From NCBI GenBank assembly GCA_023362775.1, contig JALMGJ010000003.1, positions 53,421,416-53,485,415 of the forward strand: DNA of 64,000 bases. Direction: 5' to 3'. Under the pieces are notes generated by a model that did no database searches, had not been told where the DNA came from, and worked only from the letters and a program-made list of their open reading frames with translations. The DNA comes from Charina bottae. Its lineage: Eukaryota > Chordata > Lepidosauria > Squamata > Charinaidae. Numbering within the stretch: position 1 is the first letter of the stretch; each line of letters begins with the position of its first letter. The position numbers and the translations under genes were made by a program. This document shows positions 1-11,542 of the stretch, one piece after another.

Positions 1-1680
1 TAGATTATCAAAATTTCTTTAAATATTAGCTTAATTTTTTTAAATTACTTTAAAAATCTTAATTCTTAAGCCAAGAAGGCAGTGGGTAAATTGCTTTAAA
101 ATTAGTGTTGGTCAGGAGTTTGTTTACAGGCTGAAGTGTCATTGCAGTTTATTTGTGCTTTTGGAAATATTATTGATTCAGTGGGTCTGTTGGCTTCAGT
201 GTTAAGTCTAGTAACCTCGAGTTTAAAGAATTATTATTTTGCAAATGTTAATTTTCATTTTAAAATAAGACTTTTTTTGTTTTTAAAAAGCCTTAATTAA
301 ATACCTTCATGATCCTTGCTTGAAGATTCCTCCCACTCTTCCCAATTGCTTCCAGTGTCTTTTGAAAAAAACATTATTGCTTTATTTGAAACTGGGTATT
401 TTTCCAGTCTGATCAACAACACTTGTTGGTTAAATATGTGTTGAACAGATTCAAGGGAGGCTGGCAACAAGTAGCTTGCTGTCTGGATCCATAAAAGCTC
501 GCTTCTATGTAAAATTATTAATTTCTTATGACAGTCTTTGCTACTATGTACTGTAATAGACAAAGGAATTTTGGAATCCAGGCTACTTGAGAACAGGAAA
601 TACATGAGACATTTTGATTGAAAAGTAAATGGTCCACTAAAATGGCACTTAATCCTTTTATTATCTTCCAACAGCAGTTTCCACAATGCATTTTCATGAG
701 GTAAGCTTCCCCTTCAGTCCAACTGTAACACTCATCCTTACAGCTGGTTTAAATTTAGCCAGTATGTTCCCTTCTCAGCAACAGAGAGTGGGAAAGTGGG
801 AAAGCGAATTGCCATAAAGGCATTACTGATATTTTTGGGTTCCCTGGATTTGTTGCCAAAATTTATATTGAGTACTGCTTTTTATTTTGAGTTAAAATGT
901 ATAATTAATGTATTCCTTCTCAACATTGTGTCCTTTCATTTGTGTGGGGTTATGTTATGTTATGTTATGCTTTGCTTCTGTTCCTTCTGTCTTTATTCTT
1001 TGAGCTGTGTAAGTAGTCTGAAGGAAACTACCTAATCTCTTTGCAATATCCTGTTATGCTTCCTATATAACTTGTGTTATTTTAGTTTTATTAAATTTGG
1101 TGCTCATCTGCATTGTAATCTAGAAATATATCTAACAAAAATAATGAGGCAATGCCTCTAAAACCTGAACTTTTTGAAGATTAATTTAATGCTTTTTTAT
1201 ATTTGATGTCCCAGACTATTGGAATTTTGATTGTCTGAGAACAAAAATTAGACAGTTTAGATGTTTTCAAGTAAAAAACCTTACTTTTTGTCCTCCTGTA
1301 GTTTTGCGTAATAATGATTAATGATCCTGATATTATACAAAAAGTGGGTAAACCCTTGCTTGTGAATGTAATTGAGTTATTTCACTTAAGAAGACCACGT
1401 ATGTCTATGTGAGTGTGCTGAACTTTATTTTCCATCCTTTAAGCCAAATAATGAATTATGTTGAAATACTTAAACAGTCATGATGTTGCCATTTAAATAA
1501 CAATTTATAATAATTAAATTCAATTTCTAATTCAATCAAGTAGAAAAATAATGTGATACAAAAATAGACTTTTTGGATAGCAAATAACATGTTTAGTTAC
1601 TGTACATCTAAATATCCACATTGCAGGAGTAGACAAGTGCCCAATTTCTGATGCACAGATACCTCAGTTTCCCTTACCTA
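1..1680. other. No recognisable feature
   Basis: AT-rich sequence with short spurious reading frames only. I see no repeat terminus, coding motif or RNA signature. A short GTTAT run lies near 950-970. Confidence 0.5.
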
Positions 1681-1682
1681 TA

Positions 1683-1906
1683 CAGGTAATTCTTGTTGAG
1701 CGACTGCCTCATTTAGTGACCATTCGCAGTTATGACAGTGATGAAAAAGTAACTTGATGACTATCCTTGCATTTACGACCTTTGCAAATCTGTAAAGCAA
1801 AGGAAAGCTGAAATAAGATCATAAGGACAGTTGCGTGCTTAGTGACTGCTTTGCTTAACAACCAAGTTGCTGGTCCCAATTGTAGTCGCTAAATGAGGAC
1901 TACCTG
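1683..1906 (-). mobile_element. TA-flanked MITE, short copy (224 bp)
   Basis: The right end, read on the minus strand, begins CAGGTAGTCCTC, and the left end begins CAGGTAATTCTTG. These are imperfect terminal inverted repeats. A TA dinucleotide sits on each side (1681-1682, 1907-1908), which fits a Tc1/mariner-type target duplication. The interior carries the same phrases as the longer relatives at 35632-36541 and 55851-56893: a subterminal AATTGGGAC motif, gctaag-type motifs and a gtcgtaaatg motif. It encodes no transposase, so it is non-autonomous. The clade call is an inference from the TA flanks and would be wrong if the TA belongs to the element. Confidence 0.75.
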
Positions 1907-2029
1907 TAATGTGTAAAGCCAGACTCCTATTAGATGGCTTCATCAGAATTTTTCCAGTTATAATCTACCTGTATATAAGCCTTCCCCCCCCCTCCGAGAG
2001 TGGGTTAACAAGTCCAGCAGAGCATTAAA

Positions 2030-2533
2030 AAGGGGCGCGGTGGCTCAGCGGGTTAAATCGCTGAGCCGTTAGACTGCCGACCGTAAGGTTGGCAGTTCGA
2101 AACCGCGTGGCGAGGTGAGTTCTCGTCACTAGCCCCGGCTTCTGTCCACCCAACAGTTCGAAAGCGAAAGCAAGTAGATAAATTGGGTACCACTTACGTG
2201 GGTCAATTTGCTGGCGTCCTTTCAGAGGGTCGTCCTCGAACCAAGAAGACCTGGTGAATCCCGACAGTGGCGGCGGAGGACGACGGATCCTGAACAACAA
2301 CTTCCTGGACGTCAGCAGCCAGCTCAGAGCGAGGCATTCTGGGGCATGTAGTCCGATGCCTGCAGCTGAAGAGTCGGTTCCTTCACCTCCTTCCTATCGC
2401 GCGATAACATTGTGTAATATATATATGGCTGTATAATATATATGAATTTACATGTATGTAAGCCGCCTAGAGCTCTCCATTAGGGAGGGGATAGGCGGGG
2501 TATAAATAAGATAAATAAATAAAATAAATAAAT
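2030..2533 (+). mobile_element. tRNA-derived SINE with long GC-rich body
   Basis: The head has RNA polymerase III box-like motifs: TGGCTCAGCGG at 2041-2051 (A box) and AGTTCGAAACC at 2094-2104 (B box). The body from about 2110 to 2400 is unusually CpG-rich for this window. The 3' end (AAGCCGCCTAGAG, then GGCGGGGTATAAATAAG and ATAA repeats) resembles CR1/L2-type LINE tails, which suggests mobilisation by such a LINE. About 500 bp is long for a SINE, so it may be a composite of a SINE head and another repeat. No clear target duplication was found. Confidence 0.7.
2041..2104 (+). promoter_or_regulatory. Pol III A and B box motifs of the SINE
   Basis: Internal promoter motifs of tRNA type, spaced about 42 bp apart, at the head of the SINE. 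They probably reflect tRNA ancestry, and activity cannot be judged from sequence. Confidence 0.55.
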
Positions 2534-2535
2534 GA

Positions 2536-3769
2536 TCCAGTAATTGGATCCAGTGGAATTGATGGCTCTTTGCAAATTTCTGTTCTTCAGGTTGGGACTT
2601 ATAGTTATCTATTAGTTAATGTATGGAATGTGGAGATTATTCCACTTATTTAACATGATGATCCCTAAACGTATTCTCATAGATTTTGAGCCTGTTGAGT
2701 TCCTTGATTTATTCAGGAGCAGAGACAGATGATAAAAGAGTGTGGCACATAATTAGAACGTAATAGGGTTATCTTGACCCATTTCAGACTGACTTTAGAT
2801 CCATATTTAGTACTGAACTGGCTTTGGTGATGAATGACCTTTGCTGGAAGAAAGATAAGAGGAGTACAGCCCCATTATTTGGATAAGTTGTTTTTATATA
2901 ATACTTTGACTGTCCCCTCATTCTTTCATTCTAGTCAAACAGTCTTTACAGAAGAACTTCACTAATCCTCACTGATTTTATTCATTGGGATGAGATTCTT
3001 ATAATCTTATGAAATTTTTAAGGGGATTACTGCAGTTCTCACTACAACCTTTTGGTAGGCATTAATAATCTGAAGTGTTGTTGTTTTCTGAAGACCAACG
3101 AGAACATGATGCTAAATGACATGGTGGGAAGAATGGTAAAAGTAAGTAAATGGGGGTATTTTTTGAGACAGCAGGACATGGAGCAAACTTTCTGGGACTA
3201 ATACCAAATGTGAGGAGAGTTCTTTTTTGTCAGAACCATGGCAGGAAAGTAAAGTAAAACCTGGCTTTCCTGCACACTGCAGTCCTGGCAAAACTCCTGC
3301 TTCATGCTATGAATGGTTTCTTGAAGGGCCATAGTTGTTAATGATGTTTATCATCTTGTCTAGTTTTGCCCTGCGAGACACAGACCACATTCAAGCATAA
3401 TAGCAAGTGGTTAATTGGGAGTTTGCCCAACGGTGCCGCCTGGCTCCTCCCTGCTGCCCTGTATTCTTATCCAAGAGTCACTCCTGACTTATTTAAGGCT
3501 TCTTACATCTTCCACCTACAGGAACTGGCTTGCTTAATAGTTATTGTGTCATCTGTGTGCAATGTCCATCTGACAACAACCAAGCCTAAATCATGCTATG
3601 TTATTTTAGATTTATCTCTCTCTTTAGCAAGGGCAGAAATTGTGGTCAAGCAGCATATGTGTGAAAAAAGCCAGTGGCAGTTATTGGAAAAGGATGCGTA
3701 ATGGCCAGCTGGTCTGTTGGGTCCATTCACAAATAATCATCTAGCATCTGCTGCAAATAATTCAAGATC
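2536..3769. other. No recognisable feature
   Basis: No element termini or coding motifs recognised. A frame at 3366-3701 has no recognisable domain and I do not regard it as a gene. Confidence 0.45.
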
Positions 3770-4420
3770 TCAGCCAAAATGTATCATTATCTGCTTACAA
3801 AAGTACATGCACATTCCCAACCCAACCAGTACATCTCTGATATTACCACAAACATTCCATATATGCTTATCCATAAATACATCAAACAACTAAGGAGACA
3901 TTACATAACCTTGCCTTACTCTCTATTCAGAGTTGAACAGTTAACAAAGCAGTCTATTTATTGTCTTTTTCAACAACATATTTGTGCAAATTTTCCATTA
4001 TCCAAGCCTATGTGCTTTATCATACACTTTCTCTAAATCAACAAAAGTGATAAATGTTCTTTCTCACATTCATGCATTTCTCAATGACCTGTTGAAGAAA
4101 AATCTGGTTTGCAGACCCTTACCTGGCCTAATGTCACACTGCAGTCCCCAGATGTTACTCTCTCTTACTCTTTCAGTCAGAATTCTGCTCAGGCACCTTC
4201 CCAGGCACACTCAACAAATTCCCTTACAGTTTTTGCATTTTCTCTTTTTCTTTGTATAAAGAATAATACTGACATACTTTCTATCATCACACACAATGCA
4301 GTCTTCTCATGCATAGATCAAAAAAATTCTAACAACTCCAGTTTTGGGCCTTTGGGCCATAATTGATTGGAAATAACTCAAATAACTTTTGTAACTCAAA
4401 TACTGAGCTTAATATCTCTA
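3770..4420 (-). pseudogene. Degenerate LINE reverse-transcriptase fragment
   Basis: Read on the minus strand with frame changes, this encodes pieces of a non-LTR retrotransposon reverse transcriptase. There is a motif-A-like phrase (FVDLEKVYDKA, near 4020-4060), then a VRQGYVMSP-like phrase (the usual GVRQGCxxSP motif) near 3905-3930, followed by a LFDVFMDK-like phrase. Stops and frameshifts break it throughout, so it is an old inactive copy. The clade is unresolved; the spacing of motifs is typical of LINEs in general. Neither end of the element is identifiable. Confidence 0.6.
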
Positions 4421-4493
4421 AGATGATGTACTGACATACTAAGGAAAGAAAGAAATGAAAAGAACATTTGTGTTTGGAAATATATAGAATTAT

Positions 4494-6192
4494 GGCTCCT
4501 GGGTGGGGTGGGGGGCAGACTGACGTGCCTCTGCAAACAGCGGAGATGGCGCTGTGGCGAAGACTAGCAGCCGGGCATTAAGCCTGGGTCATTGGCGCCT
4601 CTCTGGATAAGGAGAGGCCAGGAGATTGCCCACTTGTGCTCTGAAAGGCTGCTCCTTGCGAGGAGACCTGCAAGATCTGAAGAGGTTCTGCGGGCTTCTC
4701 GTGAGTCTGAGCGCCAGGGGCCGCAGAAGAGACAGCAAGTTCACAGCTGCAGCAGAGCCTGCAAAGGGACATTGGATTTGCAAAAGCCCCCACCTTCTTA
4801 AACACATTTGGAAGACAATTATTTCAAAGTTAAAAAGAGATTTTCGATGCTGCAGGACAATCAAGCCACCGGGTGAGTGAACCTTCATCCCAGATTAAAG
4901 ATAAGAGCAAAGGAACAATTTAAAGGATTTAAAACTAATTAAAGGCAAAAAGCTTGCCAAGAGTTTAAATTAAGAAAGTTTAAAACAGACTAAGGAGTCA
5001 GTTGAATTTGGATTTACTGATTTTAAAGTATTTTTAAAAGAAGTAAAGAATTAATATACATCTTCATGGGATATTTGGACTAATTGGGGATAATGATTGG
5101 ACAGCTTTGCAAAACAAAAGGTAAGGGAAAGTTGCTAAAGACCATCTGACTACAGAACTAAGGTGTGCTGAATGGGACTAAAGACTTAACAATTTAGAGA
5201 AAAGGGGGAAGTCCCTCTTTTACTTTTATTTCCCCTTTCTGGATTGAAACGGCTGTTATCAGAAAAGTAGTGAAACTTACAGAAATGACAGGAAAATGTA
5301 TTTTTTTCTGAGGCATTCCAAAGGATGTTTGAGGAATTGGGAAATTATGTTACAGCTATAATAACAGCATCAATAACTGCCTATGTGAATGCATCATTTA
5401 AAAGAGCTCTGAAAGAAGAGATAAAAAGATGAAAAATAACTTTGAAGAATCCTAAGGATAACTGAGTGGAGAGGTGAAACAAATTAAAGTCAAGGTGGAA
5501 ATTTTGGAAAATAAAATAGAAATAATAAACAGAAAGGAAATACAAATATTAAGTCGAGAGATGAAAAATGATGCAGATAATGGATTACTACTGGATTTAC
5601 AAGAGAAAGAATTCTGTTTGAGACCAAAAATACTTATAAAACAACTTGGTAAAAATAGTAAGGAGATGGCTGTTGAAGCCTTAAAATTTTTTTAGGATGG
5701 GAGGAAGAAGATATGGGTGGAGATCAGGTTCTACAATAACATCTTAATGTCAAGTTAAGGATTAATAATGTGAGAATATTATGTTATAAAAAGGAATACA
5801 AAATTAATTTTTTTGATCAGGGATAAAACAATAGGTGCTTTTACAAAATACTGGGAAGCCTTTATGGACTTCTTGCTGAAAATGGATAGAACTGAGTTAA
5901 TTATTTTTGGATTTACCGATTGAAAAGGTTTGGATATGGAAAGAAGTGATCTATGTAATGTAATTTCAAAGGGAGAGGAGTGATATTAAGTCTGTTTGTA
6001 ACTGCTGTAAAGAAGGTCAGAAGTCATTTCCTTAAATATCTTTTTCTTCTTTTTTCTTCACTTTTCTTATCTGCACTTTCAATTTTTTCTTTCTATTTTT
6101 CTTCTCTTTATTTTTCTTTTTTCTCTTAATCTTATTTTGTATTATTTTTTACTATTGTTAAAATCTTTAATAAAATTATTTTTTTAAAAAAA
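4494..6192 (+). mobile_element. L1-like half-LINE (ORF1 region and 3' UTR, no ORF2)
   Basis: A 1.7-kb insertion is bounded by a perfect 18-bp direct repeat (GGAAATATATAGAATTAT at 4476-4493 and 6193-6210), as expected for target-primed reverse transcription. It starts with a G-rich 5' segment (GGCTCCTGGGTGGGG) and a CpG-containing leader. A coiled-coil/ORF1-like region follows, then a long pyrimidine tract (6035-6160) and an A-rich end with AATAAAATTATT. No reverse transcriptase or endonuclease reading frame lies between ORF1 and the 3' UTR. The layout resembles the mammalian HAL1 class of ORF1-only L1 derivatives. An internally deleted L1 is the alternative. Confidence 0.65.
5474..5880 (+). 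pseudogene. L1 ORF1-like remnant
   Basis: The open stretch at 5474-5695 is lysine- and glutamate-rich (KVKVEILENKIEIINRKE), like an L1 ORF1 coiled coil. A phrase resembling the start of the L1 RRM region follows (QEKEFCLRPKI, where ORF1 proteins usually have a YFLRFQN-like motif). Downstream, past stops, frames resembling WEEEDMGGDQV and the ORF1 C-terminal half can be followed to about 5880. The frame is broken, so no functional protein is expected. The ORF1 assignment is my reading of motif order and was not confirmed by alignment. Confidence 0.5.
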
Positions 6193-6210
6193 GGAAATAT
6201 ATAGAATTAT

Positions 6211-8464
6211 AATGCAGAATATATCTGAATAAAAACCAGACAAAATACTGGGTGGGGGTAGGAGGAGGGAAGTCTATAATTCAGGATCTTAATTTTGAGT
6301 TTCTCTTTAGGAAAGCTCAGTACAAAATAGTTTTACAATGGTATATTACTTCTGCAATGTGTATTACATTTTATGAAAGAAATAAAATGCTCAAACCCCA
6401 GAAATGGATTTCTTCCCTATATATTATAACTGACCAAATGTTTAATTGCTTTGGGATCTTATAGTAGAGATCATTCATGAAGTAACTGAGATTAAAATTG
6501 GAAGCATATAGAATGGTTTGATAATAGTGGGATGAGATAATAATAATAATAATAGCATTGATTGGCCAGTACAGCATATTAAATTAATACCTACCTTGAC
6601 CAATGAAGAACTATTAATTGGAGTGTGGGAAATAATAGAAGTAGAGAAACTGATTGATAAAAGTTTGTTGTAGGAATGAATTTTATTATCATAGTGAGCT
6701 TCTGTTGAATTTTGAGTTATAAACAAGCATGTTTGGAAGGAAATTGCTTTTGTGAATTCAAAAAGAAAGAGGGAATTAATGTGCACCCTTTATCATTCAT
6801 GTTGTCGACGCTAGTTTCAGAAAAGAATTGTGCTGCACATTTTGAGTCAGATACAGTACTTAGCAAACGGTGTGGATTCTTCATTTCTTGTGTTATTCTT
6901 GGTAGGTATAGAGATAACATGTCTACAAAGAGGCTCCTATGCCCAGATAACATGCAACTTGTTTAGCTGAATAACTTGTCTTGGCCTTTCGTTTGAAACT
7001 ACACCCAAGGCAGTTAAAAATGGGAAATGGAAAAAGCATGTTTCCATAATCCAGCTCGGTAAAGTTTGCACAACTTGCTCTTTGTTTCATCATCCCAACA
7101 ATAAATCTTTCATTTGTGTCAGCTAAGAGTGCCTACCAGGTCTGCAAATGATTACGTCTAAGAATTGTGTTGGTACTCTTGCACTATACAGATAAATGTT
7201 AAAAAGGGGAGTTGATCAAGGCTCTTTTATGATCTGGCAGGGAGTCTCTTATCCCCCAAATGTCTTGATACTTCAAGTTCATTCCAAGTGTTTCCAATCT
7301 CTTGTTCTACTATATAGGATTATGTAGCTTTAATTTATTCCCTTTGGTTATGAAAATCAAAGTTAGCTGATCAGACATTGCTCATAAAAAAAGACTTCTC
7401 CAACCACATTCTCCAGATGTGATATTTTAACAATTCCAATAATTCCCTTCTCACTTAGCTAGAACTATAAGTGTGCTATCTTTGAACAGAATTGTTTTCA
7501 GTGACTTTAAAGATAAATGTTCCTTCCAGCATGATCTTATGCATTGTTTACTATGGCCCTTTTCGTTCAGTGGCAGTTACTCCCAAGTAACTAGACATTA
7601 GATTGGGAAAGCCTCTGAAAGTCTTGATAAGTAGCTGGCTTTGCTCAAAGCCAACCAAAACATTTTGCTGCACATATAAAGCCAGCTAGACTAGCATTGA
7701 CACTAGCAGAAGACCCGTTAAAGAGGCTCAGTGTGACATAGACAGTTCTGACCTACCGACATCTTGAGTGGCCACTGCAACACAGCAGTAGCAGCACTAG
7801 TAAGTGTCTCATTCACAGAATGACACATGCTCATGTGTATTGCCTGTTGAAGAGAATGGCCTTGACTAGTTACCTGTCTACTTGCCTTTTCTCTGTTAGG
7901 AGAAGGAATCAGGCCAGAAACTAGTAAGCATTGCTTCCAGAGTTTCAGTTCAGGAAAATGAAAAAGCTAGAAGGCTCAGAAGAACAGCTGGAAGAACTGT
8001 CAAAATCTACCCAGGATTCACTATCTAACACTGCCACCTCGCTCTGTTTCAGGGGACAGACCTGTCTGCTTTAAAGACAAAGAATATTAGGTCTCTGAAT
8101 TCAGCAAGAAAAACCATGGTACAATAAGTTTGGATATTTCTTACTCTAAATTCCTTTTATAAATCCTTTTTTCTGTTTATTTCTCTTTATCGTATGCATT
8201 TGGATAGTGTTGGAGAGGAGATTAGGATTTCTTGGCAAAATTGAAATGCTTCTATGATCCTTGAAGCAATCCTCTCTGCACTTGTTTTCCTCTTGAACAT
8301 CTGCCAATTTGCTGAAAATGAAACTATGATTCAAATCCAGCCACTGGATTTTTGTGGATGTCTTCCCTCTAAAGGCTATGGTTTGCATTGCAGAAAGACC
8401 ATGTCCAGGTATTAGATTGGACCAGCTCAAATGATGTTAGCAGGCAGAAGAGGCAATACCATTA
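6211..8464. other. No recognisable feature
   Basis: About 2.2 kb without identifiable repeat ends or coding motifs. Short frames around 6475-6966 overlap on both strands and show no domain. Confidence 0.4.
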
Positions 8465-8466
8465 TA

Positions 8467-8650
8467 CAGTGGTGCTTAAAAGTTTGTGAACCCTTTTGAA
8501 TTTTCAATATTTCTGTATAAATATGACCTAAAACGTGATCTGTTCTCCACACAAGTCCTAAAATTAGATAAAGAGAACCCAATTAAACAAATGAATCAAA
8601 AACACTATACCTGTTCTTTAATTTATTGAGGAAAATGATCCAACAGCTGT
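8467..8650 (+). mobile_element. Tc1/mariner-like transposon, 5' terminal fragment
   Basis: Starts at a TA with CAGTGGTGCTTAAAAG followed by TTTGTGAACCCTTTTG. It keeps the order of a widely distributed vertebrate Tc1-like element: a TAAATATGACCTAAAA phrase, CACACAAGTCCTAAAA, GATAAAGAGAACCCA, then TTGAGGAAAATGATCCAA. Similarity fades after about 8650. There is no transposase and no opposite terminus nearby, so it is a truncated remnant. Confidence 0.75.
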
Positions 8651-9920
8651 TGTGTCTCCAGTCAATTATTTTTCTTATGACTGCATTAAAAATACAACAA
8701 TTTATTCTATTGCTGAAGTACAGTTTTTGTTTTACTTACCTTACCCTCTTGAACATATTAGTTATTTTTCAGATTAGTTGCTAGATTCCTATGTTTCACT
8801 GACTGAGGCTTAGTTTAAAGCAAGTGGCTCATTGTGCTTTGAAGCTCTGCCACCAGTTAGCATCTGAAGAATAAGCAAGGGCTCTGTGTCTACTCACTGT
8901 TTAGTTTTACATAAGGATGGTTAAGCATCTCAGAGTTTTATCCTAATTTGTTGAGGTTTGCAGGTGCTCACATCAAGATTGGCTGGAAGGTTTTACCACC
9001 ACTCACAGACCCCCAAGGGTGTCTTCCTTCTGCAAGCAGAAATGAATATCCTTTATTACTGCTAGGTAACAAATGCCAACCCTTCAAGGTAGGCCAGCTC
9101 AGGAAATAGAAACCACAAGGATTCCAGGAATGCTACTTTATTGTTATAGAGTACAATAACAGAATATTTAAATCTTGTCATCCCTCTGCCCCCTCTTATG
9201 CCAGACAGTACCAAAGTGGGTTTATTTTGAGTTTCTTTCTCACACTTTCCACTTTCTCAAGAGTGAGTTAGTGTTTGTCCTGCCGTAATGGTTCATCCAT
9301 TCCTTCCTCAAGATCATCTGTACTCTTACAATGGGTGAGGGACATGACAGGTCTACATTGCACTACAGAGAAATCACTAGAGATACGGCTTTTATTAATG
9401 ATTTTATTTGTCACTTGAAGGCTGGTGTGAACCTTCCAACCAGCCACAATTGGTTCTGTAATATATGATAACTACTTGTCAAAATTGCTCTAGTTTTCCC
9501 TTTAGCTTGCCTCAAGTGCATATTTTGCTTCATTACCAAAATGGAGGTACTTAAAACTTAATTTTTTCAAAGACAGTTTATGAAAGCATCCATTGTAACC
9601 TGAACAAAACCACATTTTTTCATGAAAAACTGGCTTACTCTCATTTTAAGCCCATAGTATGATCCAGAATTTATTTAGAAGGCAGGAATTTAAAGTGCTG
9701 TATACAGTAGCCACTTAAGCAAAATAAAACATTAAAACTGTATTTTAAATATTTTTAAAACTAAAAATATTACGTGGCTTGGATTCAGATAATCTATTAA
9801 ACATTTTGTAATTGTTTTAATGCTGACCTTTTTGATACTAGTTACATTAAAATATATAGAGAAATTGAAAATGTAGAATGGATTATTAGCTGGAAAATAT
9901 GGAAAGAATTAAACTGCAAA
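8651..9920. other. No recognisable feature
   Basis: Sequence between the Tc1 fragment and the PLE. Nothing identifiable was seen. Confidence 0.4.
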
Positions 9921-10006
9921 CTACAATGTCCTGATATGTCTATGAAGGTTCTCAGTCATCCAGGTGGAACAGTCTGTGGCTTGAATCATGTCAACTGGAT
10001 TTCTAT

Positions 10007-10062
10007 TTTCTTAGTAGAAACGTTTCACTCCTTATCCAAGGAGCTTCTTCAGTCTGAGTAAA
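10007..10062 (-). ncRNA. Hammerhead-ribozyme-like motif in the inverted PLE copy
   Basis: Mirror copy of the motif at 14154-14209. On the minus strand, CTGAAGA lies at 10052-10046 and GAAAC at 10026-10022, with the same stem II and palindromic stem III. Confidence 0.7.
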
Positions 10063-10153
10063 GTTAGTAAGGGAATCCTTAAATATGTTTCTAGGCTGGC
10101 TGTGTGACCTTGCACCTGGGGCTAGGTCATGGTTATTTTTGAGATGTTTGTTT

Positions 10154-11513
10154 CTAAGTCCCTTTATCATCTAAAGGAGGATCGTTAAGATTACCCTGCT
10201 GCTGTTGAGCTTGTGAAATGGTCTTAATCTTCCTAGGCACAGAAGACAAAGCAGGAAGGAAGATAGGGGAAAGGTTATGCCTGAGGCCCCCACCTCTATT
10301 CAAGGAAGGATTTTCCAAGTTGGCATGAATGGATTCCTTGACCCCTCTCTCAAACCACCTATCTTCTCTGTCTAAAATGTGAACATTAATGTCCTCAAAT
10401 GAGTGTCCTTTTTCCTTTAGATGAAGATAAACTGCTGACTCTGGTCCTGTGGTGTTACTTCTCCTGTGTTGGGCCATCCTCCTGTACAAAGGTTGTTTGG
10501 TTTCTCCAATGTAGAGTTCAGAGCACTCCTCACTGCACTGGATTGCATACACTACATTGCTTTCCTTGTGTTTTGGAGTTTGATCTTTGGGGTGTACAAG
10601 CCTCTGTCTCAGTGTGTTGGTGGGTTTGAAATATACAGGTATGTGGTGTTTGCCAAATATCCGTTTGATCTTTTCAGACACGCCAGCCATGTAAGGAATG
10701 ACCAGGTTCTTCCGTTTACTCTGAGTCTCAGCCCTATCTGTCGCTGTTTTAGGTCTGGTAGACTTAGATTTGGTGAAGGCCCAATTTGGATATCCACAGG
10801 CCTGCAGAGCTGTTCTCAGATGCTGCTTTTCATTCTTTTTGGAATCCATGGAGGTGGGGATGGTTTCTGCTCTGTGTGACAATGTCCTGATGACTCCTAG
10901 TTTGTGCTGCAGTGGATGGTGGGAGTCAAACATCAGGTATTGATCTGTGTGTGTGGGTTTCCTGTAGATCCCTATTTCTAGCTTGCCACCGGTCCCAATG
11001 AGGACTTCACAGTCTAGGAATGCCAGTCTGTTGTCCTTGGTGTCTTCTCTGGTGAAGCTAATGTTGGCATCTATAGTGTTTATATGGTCCGTGAAGGCCT
11101 GTACTTCCTGGGCCTTGATTTTGACCCAGGTGTCATCCACATACCTAAACCAGTGGGTGGGCACCGTTCCCTGGAATGTGTTGAGTGCTTTCTTCTCCAC
11201 TTCTTCCATGTATAAATTGGCCACAATGGGTGACACAGGAGAACCCATGGCACAGCCGTGTTTTTGTCTGTAAAAGTCACCTCTGTATGTGAAATAAGTG
11301 GTGTTAAGACACAGGTCCAGAAGATGGCAGATCTGGTTTGGGTTGAGATGGCTTCTCCTTTCCAGGGTGCTGTCCTCTTCTAGTCTCTTCCTGACAGCGG
11401 ATAGAGCATGAGTGGTGGGGATGCTGGTGAAAAGGGAGGACACATCAAAGGAGACCATAGTTTCATCTGTATCCAGTTTCAGGATCTTTGCTTTGGAAAC
11501 AAATTCTTCCGAA
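10154..11513 (-). pseudogene. PLE RT/GIY-YIG ORF, inverted 5'-truncated copy
   Basis: This copy encodes about 450 C-terminal residues of the element protein, identical to the full-length copy from NSEEFVSKAK to the terminal PPLDDKGT. It keeps the reverse-transcriptase part from motif A (FDVSSLFTSIP) through YVDD and the complete GIY-YIG domain. It lacks the N-terminal domain and the early RT motifs (PADKGR, YGLPKIHK). The open frame extends on the minus strand to an ATG at 11651-11653, but those first ~45 codons are antisense to the neighbouring full copy and are not native. With no promoter region of its own and half the RT missing, it is presumably non-functional, although no internal stop has arisen. 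Confidence 0.9.
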
Positions 11514-11542
11514 TTATTCAAGCCACAGACTGTTCCACCTGG

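Larger units (their letters stand above)
9979..11517 (-). repeat. Left arm of the PLE inverted repeat (1,539 bp)
   Basis: Reverse complement of 12699-14237. Arm lengths are equal, and the predicted frames in several registers translate identically in both arms, so nucleotide identity is at or near 100%. Homology stops exactly at the GAATTAT of the coding region, which marks the 5' truncation point. Confidence 0.93.

Noticed and set aside
2041..2110. Possible tRNA gene (A and B boxes)
   Set aside because: No acceptor-stem pairing or cloverleaf; the motifs head a SINE with a LINE-like tail.
3366..3701. 111-codon open frame near the LINE RT fragment
   Set aside because: No motif, no initiation or splice context, and no visible relation to the LINE; probably chance.
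10399..11280. Open frames on the opposite strand of the PLE arms, repeated at 12936-13817
   Set aside because: They are antisense or out-of-frame shadows of the PLE ORF, duplicated only because the arms are inverted copies.
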